The position numbers and the translations under genes were made by a program. Below are positions 1 to 7,480 of a DNA stretch of 64,000 bases, piece after piece. The notes beneath the pieces are model-generated. The model did no database searches. It was not told the DNA's origin and saw only the letters and a program-made list of their open reading frames with translations. The DNA is from Thermoanaerobaculia bacterium. Lineage in GTDB: Bacteria; Acidobacteriota; Thermoanaerobaculia; Multivoradales; Multivoraceae. How positions within the stretch are numbered: position 1 is the stretch's first letter; every line of letters begins with the position of its first letter. The stretch is from assembly GCA_022823665.1 (NCBI GenBank), contig JAJEHN010000012.1, positions 142,425-206,424 of the forward strand. The letters run 5' to 3'.

Positions 1-150
1 CGTCACCAGGGCGTTGTCGAGAGCCGCCTCCGCGGAACTGTCGCGGACCAGGCGGCTTGCCAGAAACGCGCCGGCCACGAGCAGTACCAGCAGGAGGGCC
101 ACGCTGGGGGCCCACGGACGACGCCGGCGCAGTCTCGCCTTCGATCGCAT
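1..150 (-). CDS. N-terminus of an exported or membrane-anchored protein (partial)
   Basis: The reverse strand opens with ATG at 150..148 and stays open to the window edge, giving 50 residues. They start with a very basic stretch (MRSKARLRRRRR), then a hydrophobic segment (VALLLVLLVAGAFLA), which is a signal peptide or N-terminal anchor. A good Shine-Dalgarno (AAGGAG) lies four bases upstream of the ATG. The gene diverges from the membrane protein starting at 222. Too little is present to name a family. Confidence 0.6.
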   Translation of the reverse strand, partial: MRSKARLRRRRPWAPSVALLLVLLVAGAFLASRLVRDSSAEAALDNALVT

Positions 151-193
151 CGTTCTCCTTCGGACACACCCAGGCCGGAGGTCCGGTCGTGAC

Positions 194-199
194 TATAGT
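194..199 (+). promoter_or_regulatory. candidate -10 element (TATAGT) for the RnfD-like gene
   Basis: TATAGT lies 22 bases before the ATG at 222. A purine-rich ribosome-binding site (GGGAAAGAGG) sits between them. No convincing -35 was seen. Confidence 0.35.
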
Positions 200-221
200 G
201 TCAAAGGGAAAGAGGTCCCGA

Positions 222-1898
222 ATGGCCCACGTCAAGGAAGTCCAGCGGCTGCCGCCCGTCTGGTGGCTGCCCGCGTCCTTCACTCTCCTGCTGCTTGCGT
301 TCTCGCTGCTTCCGCAGTTTCGCGCAAGCGCCGAGTTGACCTGGTCGCTCTGGGGCGCCTGCGGCGTGCTCGCTCTTCTGCAGGGGCGGTTGCTGACCGA
401 CTCAGGCCAGGGCGGCCGCGAGCTGAGACTGAAGGTCTCCTTGATCCCATCGCACTACGTGCAGGCCTTCGTGCAGACCTGTATCTACGTCTACTGGGCG
501 TTCTACTGGGAGCAGATGCGCCACCAGGCGGCGCTCATCCTGGCGCAGATCGTCTTCGCCTACGCCTTCGACATGCTCGTGGGCTGGTCGAGACGAAAGA
601 TCTGGCACCTGGGCTTCGGGCAGTTTCCGATCATTCTGAGCACGAACTTCTTCCTCTGCTTCAAGGAGGAGTGGTTCTACCTGCAGTTCGCGATGATCGC
701 CGTCGGCATCCTCGGCAAGGAGTACTTCCGCTGGAATCGCGACGGCCGCAAGCGACACATCTTCAACCCGTCGGGCTTCGCTCTCTCCGTCTTCTCGCTC
801 GGGCTGATCCTCTCCGGAACGACGGACCTCACCTGGGGCGCCGAGATCGCGACGACCCTGGCCAACGCGCCCCACATGTACGTCGCGATCTTCATGGCCG
901 GCCTGGTGGTCCAGTTCTTCTTCTCGGTGACGATCGTGACCCTGTTCGCGGCGGCCGCCCTGGTCGTGGCCAACCTCGTCTACTCGAGCTTCACCGGCGT
1001 CCACTTCTTCGTCGACGCCAGCATTCCGATCGCGGTCTTCCTGGGTCTTCATCTCCTCGTCACCGATCCGTCGACGTCGCCCCGCAGCAGGCTGGGAAGC
1101 GCGGTGTTCGGCGCCCTCTACGGCTTGAGCGTCTTCGGCCTGTTCGAGTTCCTGCGCCAGGTCGATGTCCCCCTCTTCTACGACAAGCTCCTGTTCGTCC
1201 CGGTTCTCAACCTCTGCGTGCCGCTGCTCGACCGGCTCGGAAAGTCGCGCCGCGTCGAGAGCTTCCGCCTCTCGGCATTGCTCCAGGCGACGAAACCGCG
1301 GCGCGTGAACTACGCCTTCATGGCCGTCTGGATCGGGCTCTTCGGCTGGATGCTGGCGTCGAACTTCGTCGGCCGCGCGCACGAGGGCGACGACTTCAAG
1401 TACTGGCAGACCGCCTGCGACGAGGGCAAGCGGTTCGCCTGCGAGAATCTGGTCACGAAGCTCGAACTCACGTGCAACTACGGCGGCGGCGAGGAGTGCA
1501 ACATGCTGGGCGTGCTCTACAACCGCGGAGAGATCATGCCGCTCGATCCGCTGGAGGGCGTCTCCTACTTCGACCAGGCCTGTCGCGGCGGCTTCCACAA
1601 GGGCTGCCAGAACGTCGTCATCCAGGCGGTCTTCGACGGCAACGTGTCGATGACCTCCGCCGGCGTGTCCGACGCGATCGAACAGCTCCCGGCCGGCTGC
1701 GAGGACGGCGAGAGCATGAGCTGCTTCCTGCTGGGCTACGCCCACGCGCACGGGCACGGCGTGCCGAAGGACATCCCCCTGGCGCAGGACCTCCTCTCCA
1801 CTGCCTGCAACATGGGCGAGGCCGCGGCGTGTGCGGAACTGGAGAGGGGGCTGGGGACCCTCTTCTTCCCGCCCGGCAGCGGGCCGGAGCGCCCCTAG
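222..1898 (+). CDS. RnfD/NqrB-like integral membrane protein with C-terminal Sel1-like repeats
   Basis: 558 aa. The ATG at 222 is preferred over 57 because it follows a GGGAAAGAGG ribosome-binding site and begins just before the first hydrophobic segment. The first ~380 residues are multi-spanning and carry NQR2/RnfD/RnfE-type signatures: FNPSGFALSVFS near residue 181 and TDPSTSP near 281. Members of that family are membrane subunits of Na+/H+-pumping redox complexes. From about residue 394 the chain becomes a cysteine-rich helical repeat (ACDEGKRFAC, ACRGGFHKGCQ, ACNMGEAAAC) typical of Sel1-like/TPR solenoids. No other rnf/nqr subunit is nearby, so a role in a classical complex is doubtful. 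The stop shares the bases CTAG with the convergent gene's stop. Confidence 0.75.
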   Translation: MAHVKEVQRLPPVWWLPASFTLLLLAFSLLPQFRASAELTWSLWGACGVLALLQGRLLTDSGQGGRELRLKVSLIPSHYVQAFVQTCIYVYWAFYWEQMRHQAALILAQIVFAYAFDMLVGWSRRKIWHLGFGQFPIILSTNFFLCFKEEWFYLQFAMIAVGILGKEYFRWNRDGRKRHIFNPSGFALSVFSLGLILSGTTDLTWGAEIATTLANAPHMYVAIFMAGLVVQFFFSVTIVTLFAAAALVVANLVYSSFTGVHFFVDASIPIAVFLGLHLLVTDPSTSPRSRLGSAVFGALYGLSVFGLFEFLRQVDVPLFYDKLLFVPVLNLCVPLLDRLGKSRRVESFRLSALLQATKPRRVNYAFMAVWIGLFGWMLASNFVGRAHEGDDFKYWQTACDEGKRFACENLVTKLELTCNYGGGEECNMLGVLYNRGEIMPLDPLEGVSYFDQACRGGFHKGCQNVVIQAVFDGNVSMTSAGVSDAIEQLPAGCEDGESMSCFLLGYAHAHGHGVPKDIPLAQDLLSTACNMGEAAACAELERGLGTLFFPPGSGPERP

Positions 1899-2524
1899 TA
1901 GTCCAGCGCCATCCGCATTTCCATCGGGATGCCGTGCTGGTGCGGTATCGGCGCGACCGTTTCGGTCAGGCACTCCATCCCGAGGGAGTTGTAGAAGTGG
2001 ACCGCCGGAGTACCCGAGAGGACGTCGAGGTGCAGACCGCGAAGACCCTCGCTCTTCGAGTGGTCGATCGCCCGCTGCATCAGCTTCTTGCCGATCCCCT
2101 CACCCCGCCGGGACTCGACGACGGCGAGCGCGTGAACGTAGTAGACCGCCGACGGAATCGCGACGTTCAGGTAGCTGGCCAGATAGGCGGCCCGGCCGAT
2201 CTCGCCGAGTTGCTCCCCCGTGACCCGGCCAGACTCGATCAGCGGCGCCCATAGAGCCCCCAGCGTCTTCTTGCGCGCGGCGAACTCCGGACCGCGGAAG
2301 CCGATCTCGATCGCCAGGAGCTCGTCGCCCTCGACCGCGATCGTCGTGCAGTCGTAGCCGAACAGCGTGCCCGCCCTGGGCCACGAAGCCTTGACGATCT
2401 CGTCGTAGAACTCCCGGCCACCGAACTGGTACTCGTAGGTGGTCGGACCGGTCTCATACACCAGGTCGGCGACTTCGTCAGCCCACTTCTGAGCGTGAAC
2501 CTCGGTTGCCTGCATGATGTCCAT
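1895..2524 (-). CDS. GNAT family N-acetyltransferase
   Basis: 209 aa. The acetyl-CoA binding motif A appears as RRGEGIGKKLMQRAI near residue 140, followed by a beta-strand and LDVLSGTPAVHFYNSLGM, the usual GNAT C-terminal half in which the Tyr/Asn region contacts CoA. Substrate unknown. A GGGAG element lies about eight bases upstream of the ATG at 2524; a second ATG three codons in is possible. It is divergent from another GNAT gene and convergent, with overlapping stops, with the RnfD-like gene. Confidence 0.8.
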   Translation of the reverse strand: MDIMQATEVHAQKWADEVADLVYETGPTTYEYQFGGREFYDEIVKASWPRAGTLFGYDCTTIAVEGDELLAIEIGFRGPEFAARKKTLGALWAPLIESGRVTGEQLGEIGRAAYLASYLNVAIPSAVYYVHALAVVESRRGEGIGKKLMQRAIDHSKSEGLRGLHLDVLSGTPAVHFYNSLGMECLTETVAPIPHQHGIPMEMRMALDY

Positions 2525-2616
2525 CGCTGCGCTCCCTTCTCTGGCTGCCAGGTCTCAGTTTGGTCGTGATGCCGGCAACCGCGTGCAGCGCCGCCGGCAC
2601 GATAACTTCGGCCGCA

Positions 2617-3264
2617 GTGATTCACTACCGCCCGATGACGATGTCCGATCTCGGCAGCGTCCCCATCGACTGCCAGGGGCCGGAGGCCGGAATCCGTAGC
2701 CGAATCGCCGACCTTGGAGCGAGCGCGATCCTCGCCTTCGACGGCGAACAACACGTAGGCCAGCTCCAGTTCCGCCGTTACGACCCGGCACTACGCTCCC
2801 CCGCCGGCATCATGGATCCCTCCTACTGGGGCGACTTCGGCCAGGCGAACGTCCCCGCCCTGCCACCGCGGACGCTGAACCTGTTCTGCTACCACGTCGG
2901 CCAGTTGACCAGCGGCAACGCCCGCGATCCCCGCTACCAGGGGAGGGGCATCGGCGTCGCGCTTCTCGAGCAGTTCCTGCGCTGGGCCGACGCCGCGGGC
3001 GTCGAGGCGACGGTCGCCAAGGCTCTGCCACCCTTTCGTCCCCTGGGTGTACTCATGGGCGGCCACCCGGCTTCGGTCTACGAGAATCACGGATTCGAGG
3101 TCGCCGCCCGCTGGTGCGACCGCGATCTCCGCGACCGGCTCCCCAACGTTCTCGCCGGAGAGCACGGTGACGGCGTCGCCGTTGCGCTGCGGAAGCTCCG
3201 CGACGAGGGGCTCACTCTCGACGCGCTTGCCGAAGTGGCGATGGTGGTCCGGCGGCGCCCGTAG
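2617..3264 (+). CDS. GNAT family N-acetyltransferase
   Basis: 215 aa from the GTG at 2617. This start is chosen because GNAT domains normally begin with a short strand like IHYRPMTMSDL; a longer TTG-initiated frame from 2560 adds only a low-complexity tail. The CoA-binding motif is YQGRGIGVALLEQFL near residue 108. Substrate unknown. A GATAAC hexamer ends ten bases before the GTG with no Shine-Dalgarno, so the message may be leaderless. It ends at a hairpin shared with the convergent PQQ-propeller gene. Confidence 0.75.
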   Translation: MIHYRPMTMSDLGSVPIDCQGPEAGIRSRIADLGASAILAFDGEQHVGQLQFRRYDPALRSPAGIMDPSYWGDFGQANVPALPPRTLNLFCYHVGQLTSGNARDPRYQGRGIGVALLEQFLRWADAAGVEATVAKALPPFRPLGVLMGGHPASVYENHGFEVAARWCDRDLRDRLPNVLAGEHGDGVAVALRKLRDEGLTLDALAEVAMVVRRRP

Positions 3265-3276
3265 GCGACCTGGGGA

Positions 3277-3302
3277 CGGTGGGCGACCTCGTCCGCCCAC
3301 CG
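3277..3302. terminator. bidirectional hairpin between convergent genes
   Basis: A perfect 9-bp stem (CGGTGGGCG at 3277-3285 pairing with CGCCCACCG at 3294-3302) has an 8-base loop. It fills the space between the GNAT stop and the opposing stop at 3303. There is no T-tract, as is common in GC-rich genomes. Confidence 0.5.
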
Positions 3303-5039
3303 CTACTCCTGACCATGGATGCGCCTGGAGTCGAAGTCCATCCAGGTGACGAGCCACCTGCCGCCGCGCTTGTTCACGAGCATCTCAAGTCCGAAATCCA
3401 GCCCGGTGGAGGTGATCCACCGGGTTCCGGTGACCTTGGCCGTGGCGCCGTCCCACTCGACCACCATCTCGTCGCTGGGAGTCTCGCTACCGGCGGTCGA
3501 CCCGAGATAGTCGCGGAAGACATCCTTGTCGGCGCCGCTGTAGGACCTGAAGTCCTCACCCAGGTAGGTCCACATCAGGTCCATGTCGCCCGCCGCCATG
3601 GCCTTCAGCATGGCCCGAACCGCGACCTTGACGGCTTCGGTGTCCTCTGCCGACCCGCCGGGGGCATCAGCCGTGGCGGAGGTGGTAGCGGCGGGTCGGT
3701 CACCGGCCTCCGTGACTCGCGTGGAAGCCAGATCGAAAGCGGCCAGGTGTTCCTCGTCCTTCACATAGACGTGTGACCCGGAGAGCGCCAGATGAGCCCA
3801 GGTCGTGCTGTCGGCCACCTCCCAGGAGGCCAGCTCCCGGTAGCCCGACGGATCCGCCGCGATCACCTTGAGTTCGGCTTCGTCCGTCAGCACGAGGAGG
3901 CGATCGTCGACCGCGATCACCGACGCGTAGGCAGCCCACCGACCGGGGCCCTGCCAGACGATCTCTCCGGTGGCGGGATCGAGACAGACGAAAGTGCCCG
4001 CTCTCTTGTTCGAACGGAAGTAGAGATGATCGCCGACGATCACCGCGGAGTCCATGTAGAGCTCCGCGTCCGTGGTCTTCCACACCTCGCTCGCCGGCCA
4101 GCCACCCTTTGCCTTGGCCGGCGGTTCGACCTTGATCGCGGCAATCCCCCACTGGTAACCCGAGAGGATGAAGTTGCCGTCGTAACGAACCGTGGTCGGC
4201 GTGTTCTGCTGGAAGGCCGTCGTGAAGTCGAGCGACCACAGCGGATCGCCATCGGTAGCCCCGACTCCGAAGAAGGACACGTCGCTCATCGTCACGATCT
4301 GGCGCACCCCGCCGTGGTCGAACGCCATGGGCGAGGCATAGGCCGGCGGCCCGTCGACGCGCCACACTTCCTCGCCGGTCATCTTGTCGTAGGCGACCAG
4401 CGCGCCCTCGTCGCCCTGCTCCTCATTGCCCGTGGTGCCGATCGGGACGATCAGCAGGCTGCCCTCGATCAGCGGCGACGAGGCTGTCCCCCAGACCGGA
4501 TACGGCTCCTCGTAGAGATGGTCGAAGGTCTTTTCCCAGCGCACCTTGCCTGAGTCGGCGTCCAGAGCCAGGAGGCGCTCCCGGATGCCAAAGCTGTAGA
4601 CCGAGTCGCCTTCAGCAAGCATGGTCGACTTCGGACCCGGGCCGTACTGGATGGCCGCGTTTCTGGGTGTGTAGGAAACCGCATAGCTGTGCCGCCACAG
4701 CTCCTCGCCGGTCGAAGCCGAGAGGCCAAGCACGACTTCCTCGTCGCCCTGCCGCGCGTGGACGAAAACGCGGTCACCGACCACGATGGGAGAGGACTGC
4801 CCCCCGCCGACGCGGACCTTCCAGAGTTGATCGAGTGCCGCGGGCAGCTCCGCGGGAAGCGCGCCTCCGACTGCCCGACCGTCGCGATTCGGCCCGCGCC
4901 ACTGCGGCCAGTCGGAGGTCTGGGCCACTGAAGGGACGCTCAGGGCGCCGAGCAGGAGCACTGCCACCACCCATCTGCCGATCCCTGGAGCCGGTATCCA
5001 CCTCGCTGCGAGGCTTCCCGATTTGCACGCTCCACCCAT
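3303..5039 (-). CDS. exported PQQ-like beta-propeller protein with C-terminal SnoaL-like domain
   Basis: 578 aa from the ATG at 5039, which follows GGGAGG at good spacing; the frame is open to 5186 but those extra residues are not signal-like. An N-terminal hydrophobic segment ending at SVAQ is a Sec signal. The body has PQQ-like/BamB-type repeats (SDWPQWRGPNRDG, LSASTGEELWRHSYA, LALDADSGKVRWEK, LDPATGEIVWQGPG). The last ~110 residues (from AVKVAVRAMLKAMAAGD) look like a SnoaL/NTF2-type domain ending in GGRWLVTWMDFDS. Classical quinoprotein dehydrogenase cofactor residues were not recognised, so a structural or binding role in the periplasm is as likely as catalysis. Confidence 0.8.
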   Translation of the reverse strand: MGGACKSGSLAARWIPAPGIGRWVVAVLLLGALSVPSVAQTSDWPQWRGPNRDGRAVGGALPAELPAALDQLWKVRVGGGQSSPIVVGDRVFVHARQGDEEVVLGLSASTGEELWRHSYAVSYTPRNAAIQYGPGPKSTMLAEGDSVYSFGIRERLLALDADSGKVRWEKTFDHLYEEPYPVWGTASSPLIEGSLLIVPIGTTGNEEQGDEGALVAYDKMTGEEVWRVDGPPAYASPMAFDHGGVRQIVTMSDVSFFGVGATDGDPLWSLDFTTAFQQNTPTTVRYDGNFILSGYQWGIAAIKVEPPAKAKGGWPASEVWKTTDAELYMDSAVIVGDHLYFRSNKRAGTFVCLDPATGEIVWQGPGRWAAYASVIAVDDRLLVLTDEAELKVIAADPSGYRELASWEVADSTTWAHLALSGSHVYVKDEEHLAAFDLASTRVTEAGDRPAATTSATADAPGGSAEDTEAVKVAVRAMLKAMAAGDMDLMWTYLGEDFRSYSGADKDVFRDYLGSTAGSETPSDEMVVEWDGATAKVTGTRWITSTGLDFGLEMLVNKRGGRWLVTWMDFDSRRIHGQE

Positions 5040-5369
5040 GACCCACACCTCCCGTCTCAGTTGCCGCAGGGCTCGCCGCCGAAGACTCATCGGTCTGCCG
5101 CCAGCCCTCAAAGTACCGATCCCGACATGCTCGCCATACCCGTAGATGGTCAACGTCACGTTGTCCGAGTCCGCCGTGAGGGTCAAGGGGCTTTTGTTAG
5201 CGAACCTGAGCGAATGTTTGCGCGAACGTGACGAGCCGCCTCGTCTGGCGCCAGCGCAGACGCTCTCAGGGGAAACCTGCTAAGGTACGCGCTCCCTGCG
5301 CGCCGCGGCAGCGGACGCGCCGGACAGGCCGCGCAGGCATCGGAATCAGCTTAGGGGAACACGGAACAG
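5040..5369. other. 330-base intergenic region between the PQQ-propeller gene and rpsN
   Basis: No credible gene is seen. It contains three GCGAA-type repeats at 5200-5227 (GCGAAC, GCGAAT, GCGAAC) spaced roughly one helical turn apart, inside a locally AT-richer stretch. An extended -10-like element before rpsN lies at 5278-5295. The region probably carries the divergent promoters of both neighbours. Confidence 0.5.
5278..5295 (+). promoter_or_regulatory. extended -10 and discriminator upstream of rpsN
   Basis: TGC-TAAGGT is followed directly by ACGCGCTCC. The same TAnnnT plus (C)CGCGCTCC arrangement precedes the rpsD gene and the GlcD-like gene. No clear TTGACA-like -35 is visible. The 5' UTR would be about 75 bases. 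Confidence 0.4.
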
Positions 5370-5675
5370 ATGGCCACCAAGGCATCGGTCGCCAAGAACG
5401 ACCGCCGCAAAGAGATTGTCGAGAGATACAAGGAGCGCCGCGACGAGTTGCGCGCGCTGGCGAAGGACGAGCGTCTGCCGCCCGACCAGCGCTTCGAGGC
5501 CCAGCGCCTGCTGAACAAGCTCCCGCGCGACTCCAGCCCGGTCCGCGTCCGCAACCGCTGCAACGTCAGCGGCCGGCCCCGCGGCTACTACCGGAAGTTC
5601 GGCCTCTCGCGGATCGCCCTGCGCGACCTCGCCCTCAGGGGCGAGCTCCCGGGCGTGATCAAGGCGAGCTGGTAG
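5370..5675 (+). CDS. rpsN: 30S ribosomal protein S14
   Basis: 101 aa, the normal long form of S14, which sits in the head of the 30S subunit. The C-terminal signature [18 protein letters not shown] followed by [18 protein letters not shown] is unmistakable. Only one cysteine remains, so this is the zinc-free (C-) type. It stands alone rather than in an spc operon: the flanking genes are a PQQ-propeller and a convergent TerB-like gene only four bases past its stop. It may be either the only copy or a paralogue. Confidence 0.95.
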   Translation: MATKASVAKNDRRKEIVERYKERRDELRALAKDERLPPDQRFEAQRLLNKLPRDSSPVRVRNRCNVSGRPRGYYRKFGLSRIALRDLALRGELPGVIKASW

Positions 5676-5679
5676 GGCC

Positions 5680-6246
5680 TCAGCCCCCGAGCGCCGCGGC
5701 CAGCTCGGCGAGCATTCGCCGCTCCTCGCGGGACACGCTGCCGAGGCCGAGGAAGCCGCCGGCGGCTTCAGCGACGGCCTGCGCCCGGCTCATGATGTCG
5801 CCGCGCACCGCCGCGGCGTCGGCTTCGTCGAGCTCGGCGACCAGCGCGGCCGCATAGCCCTTCCAGGCCTCGAGCAGCTCCGCGCCCGGGCGCCGCTCCA
5901 GCCAGGCGGAGAGCAGTTCGGCGGCAGTCGACCCGCGGGTCACTCCGGCATCCCTGGCGGCCTGCATGATGGCGTCCCGCTCCGCGGCGTCCATCGCGTG
6001 GTCCGACCAGGCAACCTCGATCAGCGGCACGAGACCCGCCGCCACCAGCGCCTCGCCGTGCATGCCCGCATCGAGCAGGGCGCCGAGAACGTCACGGTGT
6101 GCGATGCCCGAAGCCGCGGCGAGTTCGTCGAGTTGCTGCTCACGTTCCTTCTTCGCGCGGAGTTCGTCGATCAGCTTCCGGTCCATGTTGCGGAAGAAGG
6201 CATCCTCCAGTGAATCGCCGCGTTCGCGGAGGGCGTCGGTGGTCAT
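5680..6246 (-). CDS. TerB-like helical protein
   Basis: 188 aa from the ATG at 6246 (AGGAAG upstream); the open frame continues to 6336 without a ribosome-binding site. An N-terminal charged, coiled-coil-prone helix (MDRKLIDELRAKKEREQQ) is followed by an all-alpha domain. Its LVPLIEVAWSDHAMDAAERD segment resembles the conserved acidic motif of TerB/DjlA-type domains, where the acidic residues can bind metal. No Sec signal. Function unknown; TerB-like domains are often only loosely linked to tellurite resistance. Confidence 0.55.
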   Translation of the reverse strand: MTTDALRERGDSLEDAFFRNMDRKLIDELRAKKEREQQLDELAAASGIAHRDVLGALLDAGMHGEALVAAGLVPLIEVAWSDHAMDAAERDAIMQAARDAGVTRGSTAAELLSAWLERRPGAELLEAWKGYAAALVAELDEADAAAVRGDIMSRAQAVAEAAGGFLGLGSVSREERRMLAELAAALGG

Positions 6247-6392
6247 CTGGCTCGCTTCCTGTGGGTTCCTGGGGTGAATCTCGGGGGCCGAGAGCGGCGG
6301 CATGGTAACACCTGCGGAACCGCCCGCGGCAGGCACTGCTACGCTCCATCTTCCGCCCGCTACAACCGTCTATCGCTCAGGGAGACACGTCC

Positions 6393-7421
6393 ATGCTCCA
6401 CCGTCCCGCGCTGGTTCGCCGACCGCCTCTGTTCGCCGTTCTCATCCTCCTGTTCGCGGCCTCCGGCGCCCTCGGACAGACCGTGACCGTCTGCACGCCG
6501 GCGTTCTTCCTGGACGCGCTGGCGGGACTCGAGGACGAGCACGAGAACCTCGACCTGGTCGCCCTGGACGAGGATCTGGACCCCAACGTCTGCAACGGCC
6601 TGATCGCGGGCTACCGCGGCATCGAGAACTTCCTGACGGCCGACAGCAAGCTGCGCTGGATTCAGAGCAACTCCGCCGGGGTCGAGGGCTTCCTCGAGAT
6701 TCCCGACCTGCGCGACAGCGACATCACTCTGACCAATGCGAAGATCATCCAGGGCCCGGAGATCGCGGACCACGCCTTCGCCCTGCTGCTCAACTTCACC
6801 CGCAACATCAAGGCGTTCAACGCCCAGATGCCGGAAGGCTGGAACACGGACCGGGCACTGCCGATGATCGAACTCCGGGGCAAGACGGCCCTGGTCATCG
6901 GCCTGGGCGGCATCGGCACCCAGATCGCGCAGCGGGCCGCGGCCTTCGGCATGACCGTGATCGGCGTCGATCCGAAGGACATCCCGATCCACCGCGACGT
7001 CGCCTACGTCGGCAAGCCCGACGAGCTCGACGACCTGCTGCCGCGGGCCGACGTCGTCTTCTCCTCCGTGCCGCACACGCCGGCCACGGAAGGCATGATC
7101 GGTGCCCGCCAGTTCGACCTGATGAAGCAGGACGTCTACTTCATCAACATCTCGCGCGGCAAGATCGTCGACACCGACGCCCTGGTCGCGGCCCTCGAGA
7201 GCGGCAAGGTCCGCGCCGCCGGCCTCGACGTCACCGATCCCGAACCCCTGCCGACCGGTCATCCGCTGTGGACGATGTCGAACGTGACGATCACCCCGCA
7301 CCTGGCGACGATCTCCGACCGGCTGGAAGAGCGTCGAACGCAGCTCCTGCGCGACAACATCACGCGCTTCGCGACCGGCAGGCCGCTGCGCAACGTGGTC
7401 GACAAGCAGGCCGGCTACTAA
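6393..7421 (+). CDS. D-isomer-specific 2-hydroxyacid dehydrogenase with signal peptide
   Basis: 342 aa. It has the NAD-binding signature GLGGIG at 170-175 and the catalytic triad positions Arg255 (NISRGKIVD), Glu284 (DPEPL) and His303 (TPHLAT). Family members reduce 2-keto acids or oxidise D-2-hydroxyacids with NAD(P)H. Unusually, residues 1-29 form a Sec-type signal peptide (basic start, LFAVLILLFAASGALGQ), so the enzyme is predicted to be exported, where NAD(H) is normally absent. GGGAGA lies eight bases before the ATG. Repeat copy A separates it from the BNR protein gene. Confidence 0.85.
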   Translation: MLHRPALVRRPPLFAVLILLFAASGALGQTVTVCTPAFFLDALAGLEDEHENLDLVALDEDLDPNVCNGLIAGYRGIENFLTADSKLRWIQSNSAGVEGFLEIPDLRDSDITLTNAKIIQGPEIADHAFALLLNFTRNIKAFNAQMPEGWNTDRALPMIELRGKTALVIGLGGIGTQIAQRAAAFGMTVIGVDPKDIPIHRDVAYVGKPDELDDLLPRADVVFSSVPHTPATEGMIGARQFDLMKQDVYFINISRGKIVDTDALVAALESGKVRAAGLDVTDPEPLPTGHPLWTMSNVTITPHLATISDRLEERRTQLLRDNITRFATGRPLRNVVDKQAGY

Positions 7422-7428
7422 ACCACTG

Positions 7429-7480
7429 GGTGCGCCGGCGCCCCCGCCGGCATTCACGCGATGCCGCGAAGCGGCGAGCC
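7429..7480 (+). repeat. palindromic intergenic repeat, copy A
   Basis: It contains GGTGCGCCGGC, a 6-base spacer, GCCGGCA, then CGCGATGCCGCGAAGCGGCG. The inverted GCCGGC arms can form a hairpin. The right end is identical to copy B (23874-23926), and the left flank (ACCACTGGGTGCGCCGGC) matches copy C inverted. The ATG inside the right end is the nominal start of the next gene. Confidence 0.75.
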
